This document shows, in pieces, positions 15,357 to 24,320 of a stretch of 36,458 nucleotides of DNA. Every line of letters starts with the position of its first letter. Position 1 is the first letter of the stretch. The notes under the pieces are model-generated. The model did no database searches. It saw only the letters and a program-made list of their open reading frames with translations, and was not told where the DNA came from. The stretch is taken from NCBI RefSeq assembly GCF_015558675.1, contig NZ_JADMOL010000015.1, forward strand, positions 1 through 36,458. The letters are read 5' to 3'. The position numbers were made by a program, and so were the translations under genes. Source of the stretch: Paenibacillus sp. 1001270B_150601_E10. Lineage in GTDB: Bacteria; Bacillota; Bacilli; Paenibacillales; Paenibacillaceae.

Positions 15357-15554
15357 TTAAAATCTATGGGTGTAATTGGTATTGTTTTTTACTTCTACTA
15401 GGGAAATAACAGGTCCAGAACCAAGATTGAAACAATGTCCGTTCCATTTTAGCCCTAACTTCTCTTGAAACCAATTTATTGATTCTTCCTTATCGATTAC
15501 CGGTAAATAAATAGTATCAATGAATTCTACGATTTGCTCTGAATGTTCAGACAC
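15357..15554 (-). pseudogene. Truncated VOC (glyoxalase/bleomycin-resistance) family gene
   Basis: A 65-codon minus-strand frame begins at GTG (complement of 15552-15554) with an AGGAGGA ribosome binding site. It encodes the first beta-alpha-beta half of a vicinal-oxygen-chelate protein (IDTIYLPVIDKEESINWFQEKLGLKW, then NLGSGPVISLVE). Full VOC proteins are about 120-140 aa; this one stops at 65, and I found no continuation in the other minus-strand frames down to about 15220. It is probably a decayed gene, though a short expressed product cannot be excluded. Confidence 0.6.
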
Positions 15555-15559
15555 ACTGA

Positions 15560-16012
15560 TTCCTCCTAGAATCTAGGATATCCTCACGGCTCTTTTACCA
15601 TTTTTATGCTGAACAAGAACAGTATTAAGCTATCAAGTACGGTTACAGGCGGTCATATGAAATCGTAGAGATCTCTGAATCTAACTAGTAACAGAGGCTA
15701 CATGAAGTAGGAAAGCATAGATCAGTACAGAATTTACCTTTGTTTTTTCCGTTATCCGTACGGAATAAGATAATTGACACCACATCTTCAACACGAAAAA
15801 TGATATGGAAGGCGCTTGGTTTATCCCTGCGGTTATTGTTTTTACAATGTCTGATTGCAAAAAAACTTCCTATATAAATATGCTTTTTAAACCATACTAA
15901 GATGAGTACATAAAAGACTGATTTCAAGGGGGATAACCGTTGTAGAATTTTTTGTGGAATGAATCTGCTTTTTATGTTGCTATTATTCATTCATGAGGAG
16001 TGAATAAATACT
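15560..16012. other. Intergenic region without a supported gene
   Basis: About 450 bp, AT-rich. A 101-codon minus-strand open frame (15685-15990) has no ribosome binding site and no recognisable protein character, so I do not call it. Nothing else is evident. Confidence 0.5.
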
Positions 16013-16055
16013 AAAAACGCCCTGAACCCTTATGTAGTAAGGAATTCAAGGCGTT
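16013..16055 (-). terminator. Intrinsic terminator of the tRNA-Arg gene
   Basis: Read on the minus strand, a long stem (AACGCCTTGAA with one mismatch against its partner, then an inner CCTTA/TAAGG) is followed by TTTTTAG. It lies 35 bp beyond the tRNA 3' end. Confidence 0.8.
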
Positions 16056-16090
16056 GTATCAGTAATTGAAGTCTGTCAACTTAATTCTAA

Positions 16091-16167
<77 letters not shown>

Positions 16168-16188
16168 ATTTTTTCGAGAACAGATATG

Positions 16189-16217
16189 ATTCTAACAAAA
16201 AAATATCGTTTGTGCAA
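16189..16217 (-). promoter_or_regulatory. Sigma-A promoter of tRNA-Arg
   Basis: On the minus strand: -35 TTGCAC (16217-16212), a 17-bp spacer and -10 TAGAAT (16194-16189). The predicted start is about 15 bp before the tRNA 5' end. Confidence 0.7.
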
Positions 16218-16300
16218 CACACATTTTTCATTTTTTTAATTTATCTATTTTATATAGGTGGGCAGCTGAGTGCGTAAATGCAGTAACATCAAGGAGTTTA

Positions 16301-16309
16301 TGGTATAAT
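16301..16309 (+). promoter_or_regulatory. Extended -10 promoter of the 331-aa gene
   Basis: TGGTATAAT (16301-16309) is an extended -10 element with a consensus TATAAT. No good -35 lies 17 bp upstream, as is common with extended -10 promoters. Confidence 0.55.
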
Positions 16310-16334
16310 GCATACAACTAATGCTCATACATAA

Positions 16335-17330
16335 ATGGTTTCCGGCGTTCTTTCACATTTACCGGCTGTGCAAGGAAAGAAGGTGTTGATTATAAAGGGA
16401 GCGAACAAGAATGAAGGGAATAAAGCCAATGTCGTCTTATTTCCGAAGACATACGATTATTATCAGTTAGAGCTGACACGTCTCTTAGAAGCGGAGCGCT
16501 ATAAGGAAGCGGTTCAGCTGCTGTCTTTTTTGCTTCAATTTGAAGGGGAGCACCGAGAGATCAGAGAAGAGTGGGATTCTCTTTACCACTGGCTGCTGCA
16601 GGCATTCCCTGATCTGAAAGACGTGACAGAGGCAAGTTCTATACATACCGAGCAAGATGAGGAAGAAGAGAAGGACATTTCAGAGCCCGAGCTCTTGAAG
16701 CAGCAGCTTGCCAAGAAGCAGCTTCTAGACGAGGCTTATATTGAACGCCTCCTCCAGTCCCTAAAAGAACCGCCGATCGATGAACGGAAGTGGATGGTGC
16801 TGGAGCAGCTGGCATTAGCGGAATCCGATACGTTAACCGATGATTTGGTGCATTTTTTAGAGACGGAGAAGCTTCATCCCCTGCTTCGATTTGGATTATT
16901 GACAACGCTCCGTAAAAGAGGAGCGGAAGGTACGGTTACATATTGGCAGGGAAAAGAACAGATTGTCGTTCGCTTAGAGGAGACGCCGCTCGATTATACT
17001 GCATTTCCTTCTTCTTTGAAGGCTCCTGCAGAGCTTGTATATGAAGCCATGTCGGTTCGAGATCCATCCCTTGCTTACTTCGCGCAGGAGATGTGGCAGC
17101 AATTCGTTAAAGCGATTTACGGTTCGGAGCTGTACGTTCACATGAATGAAGCGGATATGCAGGCGACAGCGGTTTTTGCAGCTGCGCTCCACACACTGGT
17201 ATCGAAGATGCTGCAATTGGAAGACGAGGACGTATTCCGAATCTATGGCTTGACGGCGGATCAACGCATGGAGTTTGAACGGGCAATGCTGCGAATTTCA
17301 AGTGCAATGATTGGGGAATCTGGTGACTAA
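16335..17330 (+). CDS. Conserved hypothetical protein upstream of tig, helical-repeat (TPR-like)
   Basis: A 331-aa soluble, acidic, mostly helical protein. I do not know a function. Residues about 36-75 (YDYYQLELTRLLEAERYKEAVQLLSFLLQF) resemble a TPR or HEAT-like helical hairpin, and later segments again look like amphipathic helix pairs. An acidic linker (EQDEEEEKDISEPE) sits at about 106-120. The ATG at 16335 has no Shine-Dalgarno and would be within about 20 nt of the predicted transcript start; GTG at 16383 or TTG at 16386, preceded by AAGGAAAGAAGG, may be the true start. It precedes trigger factor, which has its own promoter. A link to protein folding is suggested only by position. Confidence 0.8.
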   Translation: MVSGVLSHLPAVQGKKVLIIKGANKNEGNKANVVLFPKTYDYYQLELTRLLEAERYKEAVQLLSFLLQFEGEHREIREEWDSLYHWLLQAFPDLKDVTEASSIHTEQDEEEEKDISEPELLKQQLAKKQLLDEAYIERLLQSLKEPPIDERKWMVLEQLALAESDTLTDDLVHFLETEKLHPLLRFGLLTTLRKRGAEGTVTYWQGKEQIVVRLEETPLDYTAFPSSLKAPAELVYEAMSVRDPSLAYFAQEMWQQFVKAIYGSELYVHMNEADMQATAVFAAALHTLVSKMLQLEDEDVFRIYGLTADQRMEFERAMLRISSAMIGESGD

Positions 17331-17398
17331 TTGTGGTAAAATGTACTGGGAATGTGTCCAAAACGTGAAAACGCACACATTCTGGTAATGGTGTCGCC

Positions 17399-17427
17399 TT
17401 GAAAATCTATTTGTAGTCAGATATAAT
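17399..17427 (+). promoter_or_regulatory. Sigma-A promoter of tig
   Basis: A -35 TTGAAA (17399-17404), a 17-bp spacer and a perfect -10 TATAAT (17422-17427), about 70 bp before the tig start codon. A GAATGTGT/ACACATTC inverted repeat (17350-17357 with 17375-17382) just upstream may be a weak end of the preceding transcript. Confidence 0.8.
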
Positions 17428-17495
17428 GTAATGGTTATTTCGAACGTGCAAGAGTAGACTCTAGCCATCGATCTTTTTGGAGGGGAAGGCATAAA

Positions 17496-18776
17496 ATGAA
17501 AGCAACCTGGGAAAAAATAGAGAGTAACGTTGGGGTTCTTGAAGTAGAAGTGAATGAGGAGCGTGTAACTGGCGCATTGGACCAAGCATTCAAAAAGGTT
17601 CAAAAGCGTGCAAACGTTCCTGGATTCCGTAAAGGTAAAGTGCCTCGCCAAATCTTCGAAGCTAAGTTCGGAGTGGAAAGCCTTTATCAGGATGCCATTG
17701 ATATCTTGCTTCAAGAGGTATACCCTGAAGCTGTGAAAGATGCTCAAATCTTTCCAGTAGATCAACCGGAAGTTGAAGTTGAACAGTTTGGAAAAGGCCA
17801 AGCGTTCAAATTCAAAGCAAAAGTAACTGTAAAACCAGAAGTTGAACTTGGTCAATACAAAGGCTTGAACGTTGAGAAGCAAGCTGTTGAAGTGACAGAA
17901 GAGGATCTGAACGCTGAGCTTGAGCGTCTTCAACAACGTCATGCTGAATTGATCGTAGTTGACGAAGATACAGCTAAAGAAGGCGACACTGTTGTTATCG
18001 ACTTTGAAGGCTTCGTTGATGGTGAAGCATTCGAAGGCGGCAAAGGTGAGCGCTACAGCTTAGAGCTTGGCTCCAACACCTTCATCCCTGGATTCGAAGA
18101 GCAATTGATTGGTCTTGGAACAGGCGACTTCAAAGATGTTGAAGTAACATTCCCTGAGCAATACCATGCTGAGAACTTGGCTGGCAAACCAGCTACGTTC
18201 AAAGTAAAAGTTCACGAAATCAAGCGCAAGCAGCTTCCAGTATTGGATGATGAGTTTGCAAAAGACGTAAGTGAATTCGATACGCTTGACGAGTTCAAAG
18301 AAGATCTCAAGAAGCAAATCTCTACTCGCAAAGAACGTGAAGTTGAACAAGCATTCGAAGCTGCTGTAGTTGAAAAAGTATCTGAAAATGCAAAAGTAGA
18401 TATTCCACGCGCTATGATCGAGACTGAAATTCAACACATGGTTAAAGACTTGGACAACCGTCTTCGTTCACAAGGCATGAACATCGATATGTTCTTGACT
18501 TTGTCCGGTCAAACGATCGCTGACCTTCGTCAGCAAATGCAAATAGACGCTGAGAAGCGTGTGAAAAACAACCTTGTTATCGAGCAAGTAACGAAGGCTG
18601 AAGAAATTACGCTTTCCGATGAAGAACTTCAAGAAGAGCTTGAGCAAATGGGACAAGCTTACCAGCGTTCTGCTGAAGAGATCCGTAATATTCTTGAGAA
18701 GAACGGTACGCTTGAGAACCTTCGTGAGGAAGCTGCAATCCGTAAGACAATTAAATTCCTTACTGAGAACAACTAA
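17496..18776 (+). CDS. tig: Trigger factor, ribosome-associated chaperone/PPIase
   Basis: Trigger factor binds near the ribosome exit tunnel and helps nascent chains fold. The 426-aa length is typical. The N-terminal ribosome-binding domain has the signature GFRKGKVPR (about residues 43-51). The middle FKBP-like prolyl isomerase domain starts around GDTVVIDFEGFVDGEAFEGG and ends before the C-terminal helical chaperone domain (about 250-426). The ATG follows GGAGGGGAAGG. The gene has its own consensus promoter and a strong terminator, so it is monocistronic. Codons are unusually uniform (GAA, AAA, CGT, GTT and CTT dominate) compared with neighbours, consistent with high expression. Confidence 0.98.
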   Translation: MKATWEKIESNVGVLEVEVNEERVTGALDQAFKKVQKRANVPGFRKGKVPRQIFEAKFGVESLYQDAIDILLQEVYPEAVKDAQIFPVDQPEVEVEQFGKGQAFKFKAKVTVKPEVELGQYKGLNVEKQAVEVTEEDLNAELERLQQRHAELIVVDEDTAKEGDTVVIDFEGFVDGEAFEGGKGERYSLELGSNTFIPGFEEQLIGLGTGDFKDVEVTFPEQYHAENLAGKPATFKVKVHEIKRKQLPVLDDEFAKDVSEFDTLDEFKEDLKKQISTRKEREVEQAFEAAVVEKVSENAKVDIPRAMIETEIQHMVKDLDNRLRSQGMNIDMFLTLSGQTIADLRQQMQIDAEKRVKNNLVIEQVTKAEEITLSDEELQEELEQMGQAYQRSAEEIRNILEKNGTLENLREEAAIRKTIKFLTENN

Positions 18777-18816
18777 TATCATAATTAACTGAGAAACAGA
18801 TCTCGGTACATCCAGG

Positions 18817-18854
18817 TAAGGCACGTCAATATCTCATTGCGTGCCTTATCTTTT
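18817..18854 (+). terminator. Intrinsic terminator of tig
   Basis: A 9-bp perfect stem TAAGGCACG (18817-18825) / CGTGCCTTA (18840-18848) is followed by TCTTTT. Confidence 0.85.
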
Positions 18855-19046
18855 CATCCATATAGGGATGAACTCTACATAACATAGCAAAGCCGTGCGG
18901 TTTGATTGCACGCAAGCCAATTTTTAGCCGGGAGGTTTCATCTCCTGCATAGCAGTGTACATATGGGTAAGAAGACCGTCATTTTATTCCATGTTCGAAT
19001 ACTAAGTCCTGCTCGTCATATCATACATATGGAATAACGGGTGGAT
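18855..19046. other. Intergenic stretch between tig terminator and clpP promoter
   Basis: No gene is seen. I looked for a CtsR-type heptad repeat (GGTCAAA-like) before clpP and found none. Confidence 0.5.
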
Positions 19047-19075
19047 ATGACATTAGCTTCGTAACGTGATAGAAT
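19047..19075 (+). promoter_or_regulatory. Probable sigma-A promoter of clpP-clpX
   Basis: A -35 ATGACA (19047-19052), a 17-bp spacer and a -10 TAGAAT (19070-19075), 45 bp upstream of the clpP start. Confidence 0.6.
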
Positions 19076-19120
19076 GATGATGATGGTTGAAAAGCTTGAT
19101 AAAGAAAAGAGGTCGGTACC

Positions 19121-19717
19121 ATGAATTTAGTACCTATGGTCATCGAGCAGACGAATCGCGGAGAACGCTCTTACGATATTTATTCCCGGTTGCTGAAAGA
19201 CCGCATTATTTTTCTTGGCAGCGCCATCGATGATGATGTAGCGAACAGCATTATTGCGCAGCTGTTATTTTTAGCGGCAGATGATCCGGATAAGGACATC
19301 TCGCTGTATATTAACTCACCAGGTGGATCCGTTACAGCAGGTCTTGCCATCTTGGATACGATGAATCATATTAAGCCGGATGTTTCTACCATTTGCGTAG
19401 GTCTTGCGGCAAGCATGGGCTCTTTGCTGTTGACAGCTGGAGCGAAAGGCAAGCGCTTAGCGCTTCCTAACAGCGAAATCATGATTCATCAGCCTTTGGG
19501 CGGTGTTCGAGGCCAAGCTTCGGACATTAAGATTCATGCAGACTGGATTCTTAAGACCAGAGAAAAGCTGAATCAGATCTATGTGGATGCCACAGGGCAG
19601 CCGCTTGAGAAGATTGAGCGCGACACGGATCGTGACAACTTCATGAGCGCTGAAGAAGCAAAGGAATATGGCATCGTGGATACGGTGTTGCATTCCGGCA
19701 GTGTTATGCTGAAGTAA
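19121..19717 (+). CDS. clpP: ATP-dependent Clp protease proteolytic subunit
   Basis: ClpP forms the double heptameric serine-protease chamber that degrades proteins fed by Clp ATPases. The 198-aa length is standard. The catalytic triad is visible: Ser98 in AASMGS, His123 in IMIHQPLGG, Asp172 in DTDRDNF. The start ATG follows AAGAGGTCGG. It is followed 12 bp later by clpX, its unfoldase partner, an arrangement seen in many bacteria though not in Bacillus subtilis. Confidence 0.98.
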   Translation: MNLVPMVIEQTNRGERSYDIYSRLLKDRIIFLGSAIDDDVANSIIAQLLFLAADDPDKDISLYINSPGGSVTAGLAILDTMNHIKPDVSTICVGLAASMGSLLLTAGAKGKRLALPNSEIMIHQPLGGVRGQASDIKIHADWILKTREKLNQIYVDATGQPLEKIERDTDRDNFMSAEEAKEYGIVDTVLHSGSVMLK

Positions 19718-19729
19718 GGAGGGAAGCGC

Positions 19730-20974
19730 ATGTTCAAATTTAATGAAGAGAAGGGCCAGCTTAAGTGCTCCTTCTGTGGAAAGTCTCAAGAGCAGGTTCG
19801 CAAGCTTGTTGCTGGACCTGGGGTCTACATTTGTGACGAGTGTGTGGAACTCTGCAACGAGATTGTTGAAGAGGAGCTCGGTCACGAGGAAGAAGTTGAT
19901 CTTAAAGACATTCCGAAGCCGAAAGAAATTCGTGCGATTCTCGATCAATACGTAATTGGCCAAGAGCAAGCGAAAAAGTCGCTCTCGGTTGCGGTATATA
20001 ATCACTACAAGCGAATTAATTCGCAAAGCAAGTCAGAGGATGTGGAGCTTCAAAAGAGTAACATCCTGCTTGTAGGTCCTACCGGTTCCGGTAAGACTTT
20101 GCTTGCTCAGACCATGGCGAAGATTCTTAACGTGCCATTCGCTATCGCCGATGCAACGTCCTTGACGGAAGCCGGCTATGTAGGCGAAGACGTAGAGAAT
20201 ATTCTGCTTAAGCTGATCCAAGCAGCGGATTACGATGTAGAGAAGGCAGAACGAGGCATTATCTATATCGATGAGATCGATAAAGTTGCTCGCAAGTCTG
20301 AGAACCCGTCGATTACGCGCGATGTATCCGGTGAAGGGGTACAGCAAGCTTTGCTTAAAATTCTTGAAGGAACGGTTGCTTCGGTACCGCCTCAAGGAGG
20401 CCGCAAGCATCCTCACCAAGAATTCATTCAGATCGACACGACCAACGTACTGTTCATTTGCGGCGGTGCATTTGACGGCTTGGAACAGCTGATCAAGCGT
20501 CGTGTAGGGAAGAAGGTTATCGGCTTCAATTCTGACAGCGTTCAAAAAGAGCTGAAGCCAGGTGAATATTTGTCTATGACTTTGCCAGAGGATTTGCTGA
20601 AATTCGGCTTGATCCCTGAATTCGTAGGACGTTTGCCAGTGATCTCTACCCTCGAGCCCCTCGACGAAGAGACGCTCGTTCGCATTCTGAGTGAACCGAA
20701 GAATGCGTTGACAAAACAATACCAGAAGCTATTAGAGATGGACAACGTGAAGCTTGACTTCGAGAAAGGTGCTCTTGAAGCGATTGCTCGTGAAGCAATC
20801 AAGCGTAACACGGGAGCCCGCGGATTGCGTGCAATCATTGAAGGCATTATGCTCGACGTGATGTATGAGGTGCCATCTCGCGAAGACATAGCGAACTGTG
20901 TAATAACAGAGAAGGTAGTCAATGAACGAATCATTCCGGAATTGACGACGGAGAAGAAAGAGGAAAGCGCCTAA
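19730..20974 (+). CDS. clpX: ATP-dependent Clp protease ATP-binding subunit
   Basis: The AAA+ unfoldase that recognises and threads substrates into ClpP. The 414-aa protein has an N-terminal C4 zinc finger (Cys13, Cys16, Cys35, Cys38), Walker A GPTGSGKT (116-123), Walker [10 protein letters not shown], and the sensor-2 region with [15 protein letters not shown]. The loop typical of ClpP-interacting ATPases is present (IGF in KVIGFNS). It starts with AAGGAGGG before the ATG and is co-transcribed with clpP. A small GC hairpin spans its stop codon. Confidence 0.98.
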   Translation: MFKFNEEKGQLKCSFCGKSQEQVRKLVAGPGVYICDECVELCNEIVEEELGHEEEVDLKDIPKPKEIRAILDQYVIGQEQAKKSLSVAVYNHYKRINSQSKSEDVELQKSNILLVGPTGSGKTLLAQTMAKILNVPFAIADATSLTEAGYVGEDVENILLKLIQAADYDVEKAERGIIYIDEIDKVARKSENPSITRDVSGEGVQQALLKILEGTVASVPPQGGRKHPHQEFIQIDTTNVLFICGGAFDGLEQLIKRRVGKKVIGFNSDSVQKELKPGEYLSMTLPEDLLKFGLIPEFVGRLPVISTLEPLDEETLVRILSEPKNALTKQYQKLLEMDNVKLDFEKGALEAIAREAIKRNTGARGLRAIIEGIMLDVMYEVPSREDIANCVITEKVVNERIIPELTTEKKEESA

Positions 20975-20984
20975 GGGCGCTTTT
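20965..20984 (+). terminator. Weak hairpin over the clpX stop codon
   Basis: AAGCGCC-TAA-GGGCGCTT followed by TT, with a wider ACGACGG...CCGTCGT pairing around it. The U-run is short, so it may only attenuate transcription into ispG. Confidence 0.4.
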
Positions 20985-21014
20985 CCGTCGTTATCCGCAT
21001 GGGAGAGTATGAAC

Positions 21015-22127
21015 ATGTATTTACGACATCAAACTAGACCTGTACAAGTTGGAAATGTCACGATTGGCGGCAACAATGAGGTAATCATTCAGAGTATGTG
21101 TACGACGAAGACGGCTGATGTTGAAGCGACGGTAGCGGAGATCCTTCGCTTGGAGGAAGCAGGCTGCCAGATCGTGCGCGTAACCGTCAATAATCAAGAG
21201 GCCGCTGAAGCGATCAAGGAGATCAAGAAGCGGATTCACATTCCGCTTGTGGCGGATATTCATTTTGACTATCGTCTTGCGCTTAAAGCTATAGAAAACG
21301 GCATTGATAAAGTTCGTATCAATCCAGGCAACATCGGCCGCCGCGAGAAAGTGGAAGCTGTCGTAAAAGCCTGCAAGGAGAAGGGAATTCCGATTCGCAT
21401 CGGGGTGAATGCCGGATCCTTAGAGAATCATCTCTTGGAGAAATACGGGTACCCAACACCTGAGGCGATGGTGGAAAGCGCATTGTTCCACATCGGAATT
21501 CTTGAAGAGCTCGACTTCCACGATATCATCGTGTCCTTGAAGGCATCAGATGTCCCAATGGCGATAGCTGCTTACTCGAAGGCTGCTGAAGTTATCCCTT
21601 ATCCGCTTCACTTGGGTATTACGGAAGCAGGCACACTGTTCTCAGGGACGGTGAAGAGCGCAGCTGGGCTCGGCGCTCTGTTATCGATGGGCATCGGTTC
21701 TACGGTGAGAATCAGCTTGAGTGCTGACCCTGTGGAAGAAATCAAGGTTGCACGCGAGCTGCTGAAGAGCTTCGGCTTGATTTCCAATGCGGCAACGCTC
21801 GTATCCTGTCCAACCTGCGGTCGCTTGGACATCGATTTGTTCTCGATTGCAAATGAGGTCGAGGAGTACATCGCCAATGTTAAAGTACCGATTAAAGTAT
21901 CAGTGTTAGGCTGTGCGGTAAATGGACCGGGCGAGGCTCGTGAAGCGGATATCGGAATTGCCGGTGCTCGCGGCGAAGGCATGCTGTTCCGCTACGGGCA
22001 AATGGTTCGCAAGGTGGCTGAAGCGGAATTGGTAAACGAGCTGAAGAAGGAAATTGACCATATTGTAGCAGAGTACGAGCGAACTGGAGAAATTCCGGGA
22101 CGCAAGCAGCATTTGCCGCATCTATAA
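21015..22127 (+). CDS. ispG: (E)-4-hydroxy-3-methylbut-2-enyl-diphosphate synthase
   Basis: IspG (GcpE) converts methylerythritol cyclodiphosphate to HMBPP, the penultimate step of the MEP isoprenoid pathway, using a [4Fe-4S] cluster. The 370-aa protein matches the family throughout, for example [43 protein letters not shown] and the C-terminal cluster region with CPTCGR (Cys265, Cys268), [10 protein letters not shown] (Cys300) and Glu307. I chose the ATG at 21015 because it lies 7 bp after GGGAGAG; the ATG at 21009 is only one base away from it. It follows clpX by 40 bp and may be read from the clp promoter. A strong terminator follows. Confidence 0.97.
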   Translation: MYLRHQTRPVQVGNVTIGGNNEVIIQSMCTTKTADVEATVAEILRLEEAGCQIVRVTVNNQEAAEAIKEIKKRIHIPLVADIHFDYRLALKAIENGIDKVRINPGNIGRREKVEAVVKACKEKGIPIRIGVNAGSLENHLLEKYGYPTPEAMVESALFHIGILEELDFHDIIVSLKASDVPMAIAAYSKAAEVIPYPLHLGITEAGTLFSGTVKSAAGLGALLSMGIGSTVRISLSADPVEEIKVARELLKSFGLISNAATLVSCPTCGRLDIDLFSIANEVEEYIANVKVPIKVSVLGCAVNGPGEAREADIGIAGARGEGMLFRYGQMVRKVAEAELVNELKKEIDHIVAEYERTGEIPGRKQHLPHL

Positions 22128-22168
22128 TGAAACGATAACGATGATCGCCGTCTAGCGACATCGATGAT

Positions 22169-22206
22169 AAGGAGCCACATTCCAAGAGGAGTGTGGCTCC
22201 TTTTTT
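22169..22206 (+). terminator. Intrinsic terminator of ispG
   Basis: An 11-bp perfect stem AAGGAGCCACA (22169-22179) / TGTGGCTCCTT (22192-22202) runs into TTTTTT. Confidence 0.92.
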
Positions 22207-22598
22207 CTAAGTAAGAAAGTATACATTCACATTGAGACGAAATGGAGATGAAAGCATTACTTTCGTTGGGGATAAGAAAGTCCTTTAAATCCAGTTGTTC
22301 GTTTTCGAAATATGAATAGTTGTGACATAAGGAGGATATCGAATAGTCATGCGCTAAACGAGTATTGATTGCATGGAGGTCGTAATCAGGGAGACACTAT
22401 TGATGAAGGCATAAAGCGAGGGAAACGCCTTAAAAACAAGGAAAGTATACGTACATAAAGTTAGATATTGGATTTCGATAAACGGAGAAACGACTAATGC
22501 TATCGGTTTTTCAAGAAAATAAGGTAAATGTTTCAAGGTGATCAAATATTCTTATCAGTGGAATTAAGGATCGGAATAAGGCTGTTCATGAAAATTTT
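22207..22598. other. Intergenic region upstream of the symporter gene
   Basis: Nearly 400 bp of purine-rich sequence without a supported gene. I compared it by eye with T-box, lysine, glycine and cyclic-di-AMP riboswitch patterns and did not find a match. Confidence 0.45.
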
Positions 22599-22627
22599 TT
22601 GCTATTTTCAATATTATCAGTTACAAT
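22599..22627 (+). promoter_or_regulatory. Sigma-A promoter of the amino-acid symporter gene
   Basis: A -35 TTGCTA (22599-22604), a 17-bp spacer and a -10 TACAAT (22622-22627); the predicted start is near 22634. Confidence 0.65.
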
Positions 22628-22640
22628 CAATTTTGTTGTA

Positions 22641-22657
22641 TGTCAAGAAACATGACA
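22641..22657 (+). promoter_or_regulatory. GlnR/TnrA-type nitrogen box
   Basis: TGTCA-AGAAACA-TGACA matches the GlnR/TnrA core TGTNA-N7-TNACA of Bacillales, and the flanking A and T extend the palindrome to 19 bp. It lies at about +8 to +24 relative to the predicted start, a repressing position. The downstream gene is an AlsT-like amino-acid:sodium symporter, a plausible nitrogen-regulated target. Confidence 0.6.
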
Positions 22658-22700
22658 TGACCCAAGCTTCAGGATAGCTCAACAAGAAAGGGTGCGATAT

Positions 22701-24122
22701 ATGCAAGTACAAGAATGGATAAGTGTGTTTAATGAGAAATGGTACTTGATGCTGATTTTCATCCTTGTAACGGTCGGTATTTATTTTTCGATTCGTACAG
22801 GCTTCGTTCAATTAACCGCAATAGGAGAAACGTTCCGAATTCTTGGAGGCAAGGATGAACGAAAATCCGCGCGTGAAGATAAACGAAATAAAGGAGTATC
22901 TTCTTTTCAAGCCTTGATGATTAGTACGGCTTCTCGCGTTGGTACGGGGAACATGGCCGGTGTTGCCATCGCGATCTCAGTTGGTGGCCCAGGCGCGGTA
23001 TTCTGGATGTGGCTCATTGCCGTTATTGGTGCCGCTTCTGCATTTATTGAATCTACACTAGCACAAATCTATAAAGTCCGCGATGGGAAGTCATTCCGCG
23101 GGGGCCCTGCGTATTATATGGAAAAGGCGTTAAATGCTCGCTGGCTCGGAATTATTTTTGCGATTCTCATTATGGTAAGCTTTGGTTTCGTCTTTAACTC
23201 CGTACATGCGAATACGGCAGGGGTCGTGTTCCAAGAGATGTTCAACCTTGAACCTTATGTGATGGGAATTATCCTTGCTGTGCTTGTGCTGTTTACGATC
23301 TTTGGCGGTGTCAATCGCATCGCGGTCGTATCCACATATGTTGTGCCGGTTATGGCGCTTGTTTATATTGGCATGGCCATAGTCGTGATGATTATGAATA
23401 TCGATCAAATTCCTGCTATGTTTAGCATGATTTTTAAGAGCGCATTTGGTTTTGAGGAAGCGCTTGGGGGCGGCATGGGTGCTGCTGTCATGAATGGTGT
23501 AAAACGCGGACTCTTCTCTAATGAAGCAGGTATGGGTAGTGCGCCGAATGCAGCGGCTACAGCAACTGTCAGCCATCCTGTTAAGCAGGGTCTCATTCAG
23601 TCCTTCGGCGTCTTTATCGACACTTTGCTTGTATGCAGTGCAACAGCCTTCATCATTTTGCTGTCAGGCGTACATTCTTCTGGCGAAGCAGATGGAATCT
23701 TGATGACTCAGCATGCGCTTGCTTCCCAAATTGGCGGCTGGGCAAGCTACTTTGTAGGCTTTGCGATCTTCTTGTTTGCGTTCACGTCTTTGATCGGAAA
23801 CTATTACTATGGACAAAGCAATATCGAGTTCATTACGAAAAAACCAGGCTGGCTGCTTGCTTATCGTCTAGGCGTAGTCGGTATGGTGCTGTTTGGATCC
23901 GTGGCGAAGATTACGCTCGTTTGGGACTTGGCCGATATGTTTATGGGCTTTATGGCGTTCATTAACTTGATCGTGATCATGATTCTTGGAAAGTTTGCCA
24001 TTAAGGCGCTTCAGGATTATCAAAGACAGCGTAAAGAAGGCAAAGAACCAGAGTTCTACGCAGATTTCATTCCAGAGCTTAAGCATGCAGAATGCTGGGA
24101 ACGTCCAACAGAACGCTCTTAA
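22701..24122 (+). CDS. Sodium:alanine/glutamine symporter, AGCS family
   Basis: A 473-aa integral membrane transporter that imports a neutral amino acid (alanine, glycine or glutamine) with sodium. The AGCS signature is clear: GTGNMAGVAIAISVGGPGAVFWMW around residue 83, GGPAYYMEKAL near 137, and GLFSNEAGMGSAPNAAATA near 272. About ten hydrophobic helices follow the usual pattern. The start ATG at 22701 follows AAAGGGTGCG; an in-frame GTG at 22692 lies inside that site and is unlikely. The GlnR/TnrA-like box at the promoter suggests repression when nitrogen is plentiful and fits the glutamine transporter AlsT of B. subtilis. Exact substrate not decidable from sequence. Confidence 0.93.
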   Translation: MQVQEWISVFNEKWYLMLIFILVTVGIYFSIRTGFVQLTAIGETFRILGGKDERKSAREDKRNKGVSSFQALMISTASRVGTGNMAGVAIAISVGGPGAVFWMWLIAVIGAASAFIESTLAQIYKVRDGKSFRGGPAYYMEKALNARWLGIIFAILIMVSFGFVFNSVHANTAGVVFQEMFNLEPYVMGIILAVLVLFTIFGGVNRIAVVSTYVVPVMALVYIGMAIVVMIMNIDQIPAMFSMIFKSAFGFEEALGGGMGAAVMNGVKRGLFSNEAGMGSAPNAAATATVSHPVKQGLIQSFGVFIDTLLVCSATAFIILLSGVHSSGEADGILMTQHALASQIGGWASYFVGFAIFLFAFTSLIGNYYYGQSNIEFITKKPGWLLAYRLGVVGMVLFGSVAKITLVWDLADMFMGFMAFINLIVIMILGKFAIKALQDYQRQRKEGKEPEFYADFIPELKHAECWERPTERS

Positions 24123-24222
24123 TAGAGACGACAACACATACCAGCAATGACCATATGGTCATTCTGTTCGAATGATTTCATCAAATGAATATAGCAACTT
24201 TTGTATAAATTGACTTATAGGG

Positions 24223-24274
24223 AATCCGGCAAAGGGTAATACTACCATGTATTAGTCTTTACCGGATTTTTTTT
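24223..24274 (+). terminator. Intrinsic terminator of the symporter gene
   Basis: The stem AATCCGG / CCGGATT, extended by AAAG/CTTT and AATAC/GTATT inner pairs, ends in a run of eight T (24267-24274). Confidence 0.85.
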
Positions 24275-24320
24275 GTGGCACGTGTAAGGCGAAAGATGGA
24301 TAGATCGGGAGGATGAACAC

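Noticed and set aside
15685-15990. A 101-codon minus-strand open frame near the tRNA
   Set aside because: No ribosome binding site, no familiar domain, odd composition; most likely chance in AT-rich DNA.
18855-19120. CtsR operator before clpP
   Set aside because: No GGTCAAA-type tandem heptad could be found on either strand.
22207-22598. Long leader before the symporter considered as a riboswitch or T-box
   Set aside because: No T-box sequence (TGGNACCGCG type) and no match by eye to glycine, lysine or cyclic-di-AMP aptamer patterns; a promoter lies downstream of it.
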